Below are positions 1 through 8,717 of a DNA stretch of 15,143 nt, one piece after another. Below the pieces are notes generated by a model that worked only from the letters and a program-made list of their open reading frames with translations, did not search any database and had not been told where the DNA came from. Origin of the DNA: Ochromonadaceae sp. CCMP2298 (Eukaryota; Sar; Synurophyceae; Ochromonadales; Ochromonadaceae); the NCBI GenBank assembly GCA_026770595.1, contig MU634148.1:1-15143 (forward strand), in the 5' to 3' direction. A program made the position numbers and the translations under genes. Every line of letters starts with the position of its first letter. The stretch's first letter is position 1.

Positions 1-754
1 CAGAGGGCGGGTGGACGCTGCGCCACTGCAGCGTTGGCTGTCGCGTGGCTGCTTACTTCGAAGACACAGGGGATACAGGGGATACAGGGAATACAGGTGA
101 TGCAGGTGACACAGGAGACGCAGATGACGCAGTCTCAGGGGCCTCTGTCTGCAGCACACCCCCACATTCCCCACAGTTCCCGCAGCCCCCACTGCCCCCG
201 CAGTCCCTGCTCTCCCCACCCTCCCCACAGTCCCAGTCCCTCTTCCCACCGTCCGTGTCATCCCGCACCCGCAACTCCGCCAGCACCCAGAGCTTCTACT
301 CCCGCAGCTCCCCATCCCACAGCAGCTCTTCCCACAGCTCCCAGTCCCACAGTCCACACAGCTCAAGCTCCCAGAGCTCAACTTCCCAGAGTACCCAGAG
401 TCCCAAGGGGGGAAGGGGCAGGGGCAGAGGTCGTAAGAGGGACAGAGGGGAGGTGCTGAAGATATTCAAAGGCAGGGTGACTCGCTACGCTCCCCCGGAG
501 GTGGAGGGTGAGGGTGAGGGTGGGGGTGCGGGTGGGGGTGTGGATGTTAGCGAGGCCCTCTACCACGTGCTGTGGGAAGACGGGGACGAGCAGGTATGCT
601 TATCTTGTATGTTAATCCCTATATACCTATGCATACTAGCCCCTTCTCATGTACATATATGTATATCCCCTTTACAACGAGGATATAGGACTACAACGAG
701 GACGAGCTGAATGTGGCAGCAAAGCTGTACCGTGAGACGTATGGCACCCTGTAA
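1..754 (+). CDS. Ser-rich protein with C-terminal Tudor-like domain (5' end outside window)
   Basis: Exons 1-593 and 689-754, joined in phase 0, ending at TAA 752-754. The frame is open to the window edge, so the N-terminus lies upstream; the first Met-like codon inside (position 45) is GTG, not ATG. Seen in order: a short D-T-G/D-A-G repeat, a long Ser/Pro/Gln/His-rich disordered stretch (about 120-400), a basic GRGRGRKRDRG patch, then a compact C-terminal domain. That domain reads FKGRVTRYAP, a Gly/Glu linker, LYHVLWEDGDEQ and, across the splice, DYNEDEL, with the stop soon after. A G-x-V-x-x-Y strand followed by YHVLWEDGDEQDYNEDEL is typical of small Tudor-like folds (PTM/DIR17 type) found in plant and algal chromatin proteins. 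A chromatin or histone-tail reader role is inference. The RVAAYFED segment near position 42 could be the end of a second copy. The basic patch may be a nuclear localisation signal. Confidence 0.66.
594..688 (+). other. Intron of Tudor-like gene (95 bp, phase 0)
   Basis: The donor GTATGC follows CAG (Gln) at 591-593 and the acceptor is ATATAG at 683-688. The intron is AT-rich against its GC-rich exons. Splicing joins GDEQ to DYNEDEL and restores the conserved end of the Tudor-like motif; reading through instead gives an unrelated tail ending at 710. Confidence 0.8.
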
Positions 755-1232
755 AGCTCTGCCAGTGGCAGTAAAGCTCTAAGCTCTGCCTGTGTACCTA
801 TGAACATATCCTCGCACCTCCTCGTCGCACCTCCTCGTCTTACTTGTATTCCTTTTCGTTATACGTTAAGTTAACCAACCAATTCCCCCCTACGCCCCTA
901 TCCCCCCTATCCGCTGAATTCGGAATACGGAATACGGATTACGGGATGACACCGTGATAATATAAAAAACCTGTTTGCTGTTTGCTGTTTGCTGTTCTGC
1001 TGTTCTGATACCGGGCACCTAACACCTGATACGTGTCTGATGCCTTCCTGTGTCCGAAACCACATGTCTGATACCTGATGTCTGATCCCTCATGCCTATT
1101 GTCTGATACCTGCTTGTCTGTTGCCTGATACCTGTCTGTGCAGGTGTGTATATACATGTGTGAGTATGTGCGAGTATGTGTGTGCGAGTATGTGAGTGTG
1201 TATGTGTGTGCGAGTATGTGAGTGTGTGTGTA
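755..1232. other. Convergent intergenic region with several simple repeats
   Basis: This lies between the stop codons of two convergent genes, so it must hold both 3' UTRs. Visible are a duplicated GTAAAGCTCT near 751-780, CGGAATACGG-type repeats at about 918-945, a TTTGCTG repeat at about 970-1000, degenerate copies of GTCTGATACCTG at about 1030-1135, and GT-rich tandem repeats up to the next stop. I saw no convincing gene and no AATAAA signal. Confidence 0.7.
1175..1226. repeat. 26-bp perfect tandem duplication
   Basis: Positions 1175-1200 and 1201-1226 are identical (unit begins TATGTGTGTGCGAG). Degenerate GAGTATGTG copies lie upstream. It ends six bases before the stop codon of the minus-strand ankyrin gene, so it lies in that gene's 3' UTR. 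Confidence 0.9.
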
Positions 1233-1761
1233 TCACAGCTCTATATCATACAGGTCCTCCTTGGCCGGCCTGCACCTCGCACTCTGCGCGTGGTAGTCCC
1301 TCTCCCGGTCCTGCAGCAGCCTTAGCCGAGCAGCCGCCCCCCTGCGCAGTAGCAGGTTCTGCGAGAGTTTCTGAACGGCCTCGAAGGAGAGCAACTCGCA
1401 GTCCCAGCGCCCCTCCAAGGCGCCCATAACCTGCTCGAAGTCGGACTGGTAGCCGGGGGGCGGGGAGCGCAGCAGGTGGGGGGCGCGCTCGAGCCAGGTG
1501 GGGGCGGGGGGGTCGGAGGTGGGAGAGGTGGGAGAGGTGGGGGGGCCGCTGAAGAGCTGCTTTGCTACCTGATGAGAGGTCTGTTCCCCTGCTGGGTCCC
1601 CTGCCTCGGAGAGCATACCCCCATCCCCTACACCTCCTACACCTCCTACACCCCCTCCGCCCCCTACTCTGTCCCTGACCTTGTCGCACCCGTCCTCTGC
1701 CAAAGCCAGAGCCTCCGCCCCCGACATGAGAGGCTGCCACTCCTTAGTAACACCCTCCCCC

Positions 1762-1798
<37 letters not shown>

Positions 1799-4700
1799 AC
1801 AATCCCAGCGCCGCCATTTGCCATACAAAGGCCTCCGCCTCTCGCTCCTGCGCCTGCAACCCCCCACCCACCCCCGAACTCACACTCACACCCATGCCTT
1901 TGCCAGAGCCGCTGGAGGACTGTGACGCTGAGGTGTGCGAGAGATGTGAGATATGAAACGACGACTGGGACAGCGGATGCAGTGGGGCTTCCCTGTCATA
2001 CACCCCCAGCAGCCTCAGGGCCCCCTCCAGACCCACACGCCCCATCCCCACCGCAGACAGCGAGCGAGCGGGTGAAGGAGGTGGGTGGTCCACGACGTCC
2101 CTGAGCTTCTGCAGGTAGTGCACGCTCTCGAGCATCTTCTCACGGGAGGTTATGAGCCGCACGAGCCTGGGGGGTGGGGGAGGGTGAGAACAGAGATTTG
2201 GGGGTGGGGCGAGAGAGGAAATGAGAGGGGAGAGTGTCAGCGACATGTGAGACAGTAAGACAGGCGAGACAGTGAAATAGGTGAGAGCAGTGTGTGGCTA
2301 TGTGTGTGGCTATGTGTGTGGCTATGTGTGTGACTGTACCTGTTCTCTATGCGCCCCCTCCTCTGCCTGGACCTGCCCAGCGCCTCCCTCAGTAGCACCG
2401 GACTGCCCACCAGCAGCTGCAGAATGTCCTCTCCCTCCCCCTCCCCCTCTCCCTCCGCCCCCGCGAAGTTATGCCACACGTGTGGTAAGTGTGTGCGTTC
2501 CTCCAGCCCCTGTGCCTCGACGGATCTGCGTTTGGGGGCGCTGGGGCTGCGCGGGGGGAGGGAGGGGCCCAGACCCACTACCATAGCTCCCACTTTTCCT
2601 CCCTCCTGTCCCATTCTCCCCGCCCTCTCGGGGGAGTGGGCATAGTAGGGGGAGGCAGAGTAAGGGGAAGGCGCGGGAGAGGGGGTCGCGAGGGATGGGT
2701 GGGCAGAGTAGTAGGGGGAGTAGGCATGTGGAGAGGTAGAGGAGTATGGGTAGGAGGGGGAGTCAGGGTCTGTGCCCTCTGAGTGCCTGCGCGTTATACC
2801 CAGCAGCTTGCGGATGTTAACACCCCCACCCGCCTCTCCCCTCCCAGAACCTGTCCCTGCCCCCCATGCCTCCTGCCCATAGGCAGAGAAGTAGTCAACC
2901 TCCTCCCCCTCTACCTCCTCCTCTCCCTCCTCTCCCTCCTGCTCGTACTGTCTCACCAGATGCGCAGTCTCCGCAGCAGAGAAGAGCCCCTGTCCCATAC
3001 CTTGTCCCATGCCCTGCCCCTGTCGCTGGCCCATACCCTGCCCCTCACCCGTACCCACCCCCGTCTGGCTGGTCCTGGAATCTCCAGACCGTGAGTCCCC
3101 CCTGAGCGCCTCTAGCTCGCTGCTGGTCTCCTCCACAAGCACGCGCATCGCACCCTGCCCCGTGCTGGAGTGGCCCAATTGGGACTGAGAGTGTAGGTTC
3201 GCCATCGATAGAGAGGCAGAGGTCAGAACCGCGCCGGAGCTAGAGCCAGAGGGGGAGGCTGAGGCAGGGGAGGGGGCAGGGGGGATGTTCCCAGCCCAGG
3301 CCCCCAGTCTCCAAGTGGAGGTGGAGGCAGCGGCGGCGGCAGAGGAGGAGAGGGAGGAGGAGGGGGGGGAGTAGGCACCACTCGATTGCGAGTGCGAGTG
3401 TGAGTGTGAGTGTGAGTGGCTGTGGGAGAAGGAAGCCCCTCCCCCTGCTACGCCAACCAGCGACTCGACGGATGTAAGACCAGACAGGTTAGACGCACCC
3501 CCCTGCGTGCTGCTGTAGGTGCTATTGCTGGTGTAGGTGCTGGTGCTGCCAGAGCTGAGGCCCCGCTGTGCCGAGACAGGGGTGCGGGAGGGGGCAAGGA
3601 AGAGCGGGGAGGGGGCGGGGGGGGTGGGTGCGGGGGAGGCAGGGCGGCCCTTGGAGTCCAGGGGGGATCCTACGTCCGCCACTTCTGTGTCTGTGTCTGC
3701 GCCTGTACCCTCATCCCCACCCTCCTCATCGTCCCCGCCCTCATCCCCTTCATCACTGCCCCCCTCGTCTCCACCCTCGCCCTCCCTGCCCTCGTCCCTT
3801 CCCCTGTCCCCGTCACTACCCTCGTCCCTGTTTCCTCCTCCTTCATCCTTGTACATGTGCACACCACGTCTGCCACCCGCACCTCCACCCGCACTAGGTG
3901 TGTGTACGTGTGCGTATGAGGGGGAGGGGGAGGGGGAGGGGGAGGGGGAGCGTGCGGGTGCGGAGAGACGGGTGGAGAGACGGTTACCCTGCCCCATACC
4001 AATATCCTGCCCCATACCCTGCCCCACCAGTACCTGCTGCTGCCCCCTGTGCACGCGGAAGACAGGCACATCTTCTCTGAGCCTTCCCAGAATGCGCAGA
4101 AACCGCTCGAATGTCAGAGGCCCCTGCCCCTTCTGCCCCTCCTGCCCCTCCTGCCCCTCCTGCCCCTGTCTCTCCTGTCCCTCCAACTGCACATCCACCC
4201 CCCTATCTCCCGCCCCTTCCTCCATCGGCAGCTTGAACCAAACACTCTCCGCCCCCTCCCCCGCACCCGACCCCAGAAGCACCCCCCTCGCCACCCACCT
4301 CGCCCCCATCCCCATCCCCGACCCAGCTGCAGGCCCAGTCCCCACCCCCATTCCCGTCCCAGTCCCCGCCCCAGAGGAGTCTATTTCGAAGTCAGAGTTC
4401 CAGGACCGGGACAGCCCCTGCCCCAGCCCCAGCCCCTGCAATGCGTCAGAGGGCAGCGAGTGCGACTGCGGGTGTGGTGGGCGAGTGGAGAGGGAGTGCG
4501 GGTGTGGGTGCGGGTGTGGGGGCTGAAGGTCCATCCCCTCCTGCTCGCGCCGACCCCTGCCTCTGAGGGAGGAGAAGGAAAGAGAGGCAGAGCGACCCTT
4601 GTGTGGTGCAGAACGAGCACCCACACCCACTGCACCTCCAGCCCCACCCTCTTTCCCACCCAGCTCTTTATCATTTGAATAGGCATCAAAGAAGGGGGAC

Positions 4701-7138
4701 GACAGCTGTGGCGACAGACAGCGGGTGCGGGCGGGTACTGATTCTGCGCCTCTATGTGTGCCTACATCTCCATCTCTGACTCCGTCCCTGCCGACCCTGT
4801 CGTCGTCTGCTTCTCTCTCCACCTCAGCCTCTGTCTCCACATGGTTCGGGGACCGGGGAATATCATGGGAACGTGCACGCACCCCCGCCCCCGACCCGGT
4901 ACCAGTCCCAGCTCCGCTGCTGCTCCGGCCCTCACTCCCCTCGCCTCTGCCCAACCCGCGCTGAGGACTGCTGCCCCGTCGCCCTTGGGACTGCACCCTG
5001 CTGGACGTATTCGTATTCATCGTATTTACCGTATTTACCGCACCGGGCGTGGCGGGGGAGGGGGCGGGGGAGGGGGCTGTGCCCCACGGGGAAGGGGGTG
5101 CTTCACCTCCCCTACTGCCCCTGCTCCTACTACCTCTCCTGCCACTGCTGCGGTAGTGAATACGTAATTCAACCTGCCTGCTCCCGCCCCCACCGAGGCT
5201 GTCACTGCCCCCTGGCGCCTGCCCGTTCGACCCCCCCCCCCCCACCCCCGCATCCATACTCCCCCCTTTGCCCCTACCCAGCCCCATTCTAAGCCCCCTG
5301 CTCCCTGCTGGGACCTTCCCCACCTGTGTGACCTTCCCCACCTCCACGCCCAACAGGTCAGACACTAATATGCTGCGGAGGGAGGAGGAGGAGGAGGGAG
5401 TGGTAGGGGGCGCAGAGGCAGAGGCGGAGGCAGGGGGGGCAGAGGATGTAGAGGAGGAGAGAAAGCGTGCGCCCGGCGGTGTGCTGGCACAATCCTGACT
5501 ATAACCTTCCTGACTTCCCCCCTGACTTTCCCCTTCCTGACTACTGCCAACCTGGCCCTTGGTCCCCACTGTCCCTGCCAGTCTTGCTGGTACAATTGGT
5601 ACAGGTACGGAGGGTAGGGAGAGCCCCTGCCTGCCCAGTGCGTGTGCCTGCATCACTGCTTGCACGGGGTCGATGCGGTAGGCATAGCAGGGGGGGTCCA
5701 CATGGGACCGGGGATCCACTAGGGAATGGGGATGTACCGGTATGTGTAGGGTGTCTGTGGTGTCGGTGTCTTGGGAGTGTAGGTGTAGGTGGGGGTTGGG
5801 GGATAGAGAGCGGGACAGCGGAGAGCGACTCGAGAGGGTGGCGGAGGTGGAGTTCCCAGAGGTGCCCGAGGAGGATGCGTGGGAACTGCTCTGCTGCGGA
5901 CTGTGTTGCTGATGCTGCTGCTGACTCTGCTGCGGACTGTGCTGCTGCTGCTGCTGTTGATGCTGACTCTGCTGTTGATGCTGCATACTAGGATTGCTCT
6001 TCTGGCTATGGTGTGGACTGCTCATATCCCTATGTCTCCCCCCTGCATCCTTGTCGCCTGCGTTGACTGTGTCTCCAACAGTGTCTCTGCTTCTCACTTC
6101 CTTCTCTTTGTCCCCTCTGTCCCCTCTGTCCCCTCTGTCCCCTCTGTCCCCCCCTCTGTCCCTATCTCTGTCTCTGAAGGACATGCCCATGCGTAGGGAG
6201 AAGCTGCTCTCCAGTGAGCGCATCACCCCGCCCGACCCCAACCCCAGCCCCATACCAATACCGAGGCTCCTGCTACGCAAGTTAATACCAGCAGGCCTCA
6301 TGGATGCGTGCTGGCTGTCGTCCGCAGCTGTGTCCACCTCCACCGTCAGCGTGTCCCCAGACAGCTGTACGGTGTTGAGGTGCCAGCTTTTGAAGAAAAC
6401 ACGCTTGTATGGGGCGACGCGCACCTGTCCCCGCCAGTGTACGAGAGTGAGCGACTGCTGTAGGAGAGCTTTTGCCCGCACTACCTCGGTAGAGGCTCGC
6501 TCCAGCGCGCGTCTGCTCTGCCTCTCTGCTTGCACTGTCTCCCACACCCTCAGGCATAGGGCGTGCTCGCGCTCGCGCAGGTGTGCGTGCAGCTGTCTGA
6601 GTCGTCTCTGGCCCCGCTCCCTCCTGCGCAGAAGCCTGTCCGCCACCCGCCTCAGATCTGCTTCCTCTCTGCGCGCCCTCTCCACCAGCACCCCCAACTG
6701 TGCGCCCCTTATGCGGTCAGTCCAGTCCACGTAGTCGTCAAACACGCCGCCTAGGGAGAGGGGCAGCGCGGAGGGCCTGAGCCAGGAGGTGTCTGCGGAC
6801 AAAGGCGAGCTGAATATATCAACCGCGCCCTGTACCCCGCCCAGCCGCCCGAACAGCTGCACATGCAGAGAATACTCCTCGGCGCGGCCCAGCACTCGTA
6901 AAGCTATCTGGTTGCCCTGGTCTAAAGCGAGGTCTGACGGCGAGGCTCCGTCGCCGTTGGGGAGGGATGCGTCTGCGCCTGCAGTTACGAGCTTGACCAC
7001 GCAGTCCAACAGGTCGTTCAACACTGCCAGATGCAGCAGGGCGTTCGATCCATCCACCAGTCGGTCAATGGAGAGCGGCAGGTGCAGCGCCTCCTGCACC
7101 ATGGCGCGAATGTCCACTCGGACGAGCTCCGTGCTCAT
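1233..7138 (-). CDS. Giant ankyrin-repeat, coiled-coil, low-complexity protein (1,910 aa)
   Basis: Exon 1 is 7138-2340 and exon 2 is 2166-1233. The phase 2 intron splits an Arg codon (AG/G); the two exons total 5,733 nt, exactly 1,910 codons plus TGA. The start is ATG at 7138. Residues about 29-83 look like two ankyrin repeats (NALLHLAVLNDLLDCVVKLV, then TAGADASLPNGDGASPSDLA). Residues about 142-232 form an Arg/Glu-rich coiled coil, followed by a short folded part (YKRVFFKSWHLNTVQLSGDT). Most of the rest is low complexity: Gly-Asp-Arg repeats, a Gln/His tract (about 384-418), Ser/Pro, Gly and acidic runs, SHSHSH and GQEGQE repeats. Ordered islands remain near 1010-1030 (LTFERFLRILGRLRED) and at the C-terminus (SDFEQVMGALEGRWDCELL, ending KEDLYDIEL). 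No catalytic motif is visible. A scaffold role is inference only. I do not recognise an orthologue. The intact frame through 4.8 kb of repeats supports a real coding exon. Confidence 0.8.
1763..1798. repeat. 36-nt C homopolymer inside coding exon
   Basis: There are 36 uninterrupted C on the plus strand, so G36 in the sense strand of the ankyrin gene, encoding a run of 11 Gly between AALGLW and EGEGVTKEWQ. Residues on both sides read as plausible protein in the same frame, so the run length here keeps the frame. A run this long is prone to slippage and to sequencing error. Confidence 0.9.
2167..2339 (-). other. Intron of ankyrin gene (173 bp, phase 2)
   Basis: On the minus strand the donor is AACAG/GTACAG and the acceptor is CCCCCCAG/GCTCGTG, with a C-rich tract before it. 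Splicing joins GRIENR to LVRLITSREKM. Three copies of a 12-bp unit (plus-strand TGTGTGGCTATG, 2291-2326) lie just inside the donor. The intron stays open in frame until a stop at 2237, so retention would give a different C-terminus of about 33 residues ending LSYCLTCR. Confidence 0.78.
3919..3948. repeat. AGGGGG hexamer x5, coding for Ser-Pro repeats
   Basis: Five perfect 6-bp units on the plus strand. Read on the minus strand they encode the alternating Ser-Pro run (SPSPSPSPSPSY) of the ankyrin protein. Confidence 0.9.
4133..4167. repeat. 9-bp coding minisatellite (GQE repeat)
   Basis: Nearly four units of CTGCCCCTC on the plus strand, with degenerate copies on each side (about 4123-4181). 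On the minus strand they encode the GQEGQEGQEGQKGQ stretch just before the LTFERFLRIL island of the ankyrin protein. Confidence 0.88.
5887..5984. repeat. CAG/CTG-rich tract coding for Gln/His/Ser
   Basis: An interrupted CTG array on the plus strand (CAG on the coding strand) encodes the QHQQQSQHQQQQQQH-type tract at about residues 384-418. Interruptions by CAT, AGT and TCG codons break the pure repeat. Confidence 0.88.
6109..6144. repeat. 9-bp coding minisatellite (Gly-Asp-Arg repeat)
   Basis: Four perfect units of TGTCCCCTC on the plus strand, followed by degenerate copies to about 6176. On the minus strand they encode the (GDR)n stretch between the coiled coil and the Gln-rich tract of the ankyrin protein. 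Confidence 0.9.
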
Positions 7139-7700
7139 TGCCCCAACTTCTCCTCGTCTTCTCTTTTTCCTCTGAGGTTAGGCAGTCCAGCCTCTGCGTG
7201 CGGCGGTCGTGGAGATGTCGCTCTCTGTCTGTCTGTCTGCCCCTCTCGCGTTGAGATCGCGGCCGTATGTGTAAGCCAAATGTGTGCACATCCTCTCAAC
7301 CGCGACCGCTGATGCATGGAAGAGGATTGGGAGCAAAGAGGAGGCATCACCGAAGTGGGTAAATACCACTCTGAGATCAGCATCGTATATGGTTAATCTG
7401 TTGAGTATGGCGCATAATATTTGCACAAAGGTGCCAACTGCCAAAAGGATTTGGCAATCTTCTCTTTTCTGAGGAGGTTCTGTCACCGTGTTCTGTTGTT
7501 GGCACTCCTGTCCAGGGGTTCAACAGTTCAACAGAAAAGAGAAAGCCTGAGGAGTTGCAGAAACAGACTCCCTGCCGCTGCGCCGCGACCTGTGACGCGA
7601 CCTTGCACCTTCGCTTCTGTGACTGAGAGTGCTCTGTCTGCAGTGACCTGATCGCTGTGCTCCGACTCCCGTGCTGCGACCTGCTGACCTGTCCACCGCC
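7139..7700. promoter_or_regulatory. Divergent promoter region, ankyrin gene and brawnin-like gene
   Basis: These 562 bp separate two divergent start codons, so they must contain both 5' UTRs and both promoters. No TATA box is evident at a useful distance. A 12-bp perfect inverted repeat (TTCTCTTTTCTG at 7460-7471 and its complement at 7532-7543, loop 60 bp) sits in the middle, and the loop carries a short TTCAACAG direct repeat. A GTCTGTCT run lies at about 7224-7238. An ATG-less open frame crosses 7178-7486 on the minus strand; I do not call it a gene. Confidence 0.6.
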
Positions 7701-8321
7701 ATGCGCGTGCCTACAGCGATGAGGTACACCATCCTCTTCACCGCAGGCATGGCCAGCATGCTAGGCGGCGCGTAAGTCTTCCCACTATTCCACGCGTTGT
7801 ACCCCACTACAGCTGACCCCCCTAACCTTATACGTCTCCTATCTCCCCACACCTTTCCCCAACTCGCTTCGCCGATCTTCCATCCTCTATCCCCCATCTT
7901 CCACCGTTCATCTCCCATCCTCCATCCTCCACCTTCAATCGTCCCTCTCCACCACCTCTTCCCCCTCCTCAGCTCCGTGGTGCACAACATCTTCCAGCCA
8001 GACACGGTGAGTAGCAGTGCCCCGATACACAATACACAATACACAATACACAGTACACAACACACAGTACACAGTACACAGTAACAATTAAGTTACACAG
8101 TTCTAGTGCCTCGCACCAAGTACCCAGCACACAATACAGTACCCAGCACCCAGTACCCAGCAGCCAACACACAGTAACACCCATCTAACCTGCCTCCCAC
8201 CACCCATCTCCCGCCTCTCTAGCGCATTCCCGAATTCAAGGTCGCCCCCACCGCCCCCATGGCCCCCGCCCCCGCTCAGACCCAGGGCGCCTCTGGCAGC
8301 AGCGGGCCTAAGCGTCCCTAG
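7701..8321 (+). CDS. Brawnin-like small mitochondrial protein (UQCC6 family), three exons, 67 aa
   Basis: Exons 7701-7771, 7973-8006 and 8223-8321, joined in phases 2 and 0, ending in TAG 8319-8321. The start ATG sits in a strong context (CCACCGCC ATG). The protein begins MRVPTAMRYTILFTAGMAS, continues MLGGASVVHNIFQPDT and then RIPEFKVAPT, and ends in a Pro/Ala/Gly/Ser tail (SGPKRP). A short hydrophobic helix with G-G-A, then V-V-H, an aromatic, P-D and I-P-E, is the pattern of brawnin (UQCC6, formerly C12orf73; DUF4535), which has 71 residues in human. Brawnin is an inner-membrane microprotein needed for assembly of respiratory complex III; that role is inferred here by resemblance. Each exon is too short to be noticed alone; three consensus splice sites that restore one conserved motif are the main support. 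The homology rests on a short motif, so the gene model is firmer than the name. Confidence 0.78.
7772..7972 (+). other. Intron 1 of brawnin-like gene (201 bp, phase 2)
   Basis: The donor is a full-consensus GTAAGT after GGCGGCGC; the acceptor is CCCCCTCCTCAG. The intron is pyrimidine-rich, with repeated ATCCTCCATCCTCC and ATCTTCCA motifs. Splicing completes an Ala codon (GC/C) between LGG and SVVH. Confidence 0.85.
8007..8222 (+). other. Intron 2 of brawnin-like gene (216 bp, phase 0)
   Basis: The donor is GTGAGT after GACACG (Asp-Thr); the acceptor is CTCTCTAG before CGCATTCCC (Arg-Ile-Pro). The interior is filled with degenerate ACACAATAC and ACACAGTAC repeats (about 8029-8083) and CAGTACCCAGCAC repeats (about 8136-8175). 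Confidence 0.82.
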
Positions 8322-8717
8322 GGACCCAGCGGGACACTGCTACTGGGGACCCTCACTGGGAACTCTTCGTCTTGTAAATGCTTTTCCTTAGGACTGACTA
8401 TAATGATATAAATTGAATACTATGCATACCCCCAGCAGAGAGCCCACTTGAAACTGTTAAAAAAGTAAAAAAAAACTGTTTGGCTGTTAGCGCTATTTAC
8501 TTCCCTTCTCTCATCTCCTTTCTCCTTGCTTATACTGTTATATACATGCTCAAACGCTACTGGCCACTGGCCACTGGGGCCTACGTACTACCTGACGCTG
8601 TTCCCAACCCTAACACCCTAACATAAATTAAAAAATTAGAGAACCCCCTCAGGGACCTGGGGAACAATAACTAGGGAACTAGTAGGGAACTAGAAGTAGG
8701 GAACTAGAACTAGGGAC
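8322..8717. other. Convergent intergenic region, 3' UTRs of brawnin-like gene and NMD3
   Basis: This holds the two 3' UTRs. A TGTAA motif lies 52 nt after the brawnin-like stop (8373-8377). I saw no AATAAA. A-rich runs occur at about 8459-8477 and 8626-8638. Tandem copies of AGGGAACTAG (about 8669-8716) run up to the NMD3 stop codon. Confidence 0.65.

Noticed and set aside
3537-4526. Long plus-strand open frame (329 codons) rich in Cys, Pro and Ser
   Set aside because: It is antisense to the ankyrin exon; its composition is the complement of GC-rich coding repeats, it has no ordered domain, and many similar shadow frames cover the same exon.
5994-6734. Plus-strand open frame of 246 codons
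   Set aside because: It lies opposite the coiled-coil part of the ankyrin protein, which is the more convincing coding strand, and has only a mirrored low-complexity sequence.
7178-7486. Minus-strand frame of about 100 codons with natural-looking composition (AILNRLTIYDADLRVVFTHF)
   Set aside because: It begins with GTG, has a stop just upstream, no ATG near its start and no splice partner I could find; it probably lies in the ankyrin 5' UTR or promoter.
8010-8175. CRISPR-like array in brawnin-like intron 2
   Set aside because: The units are short, degenerate and contiguous, without spacers, and the gene context is eukaryotic.
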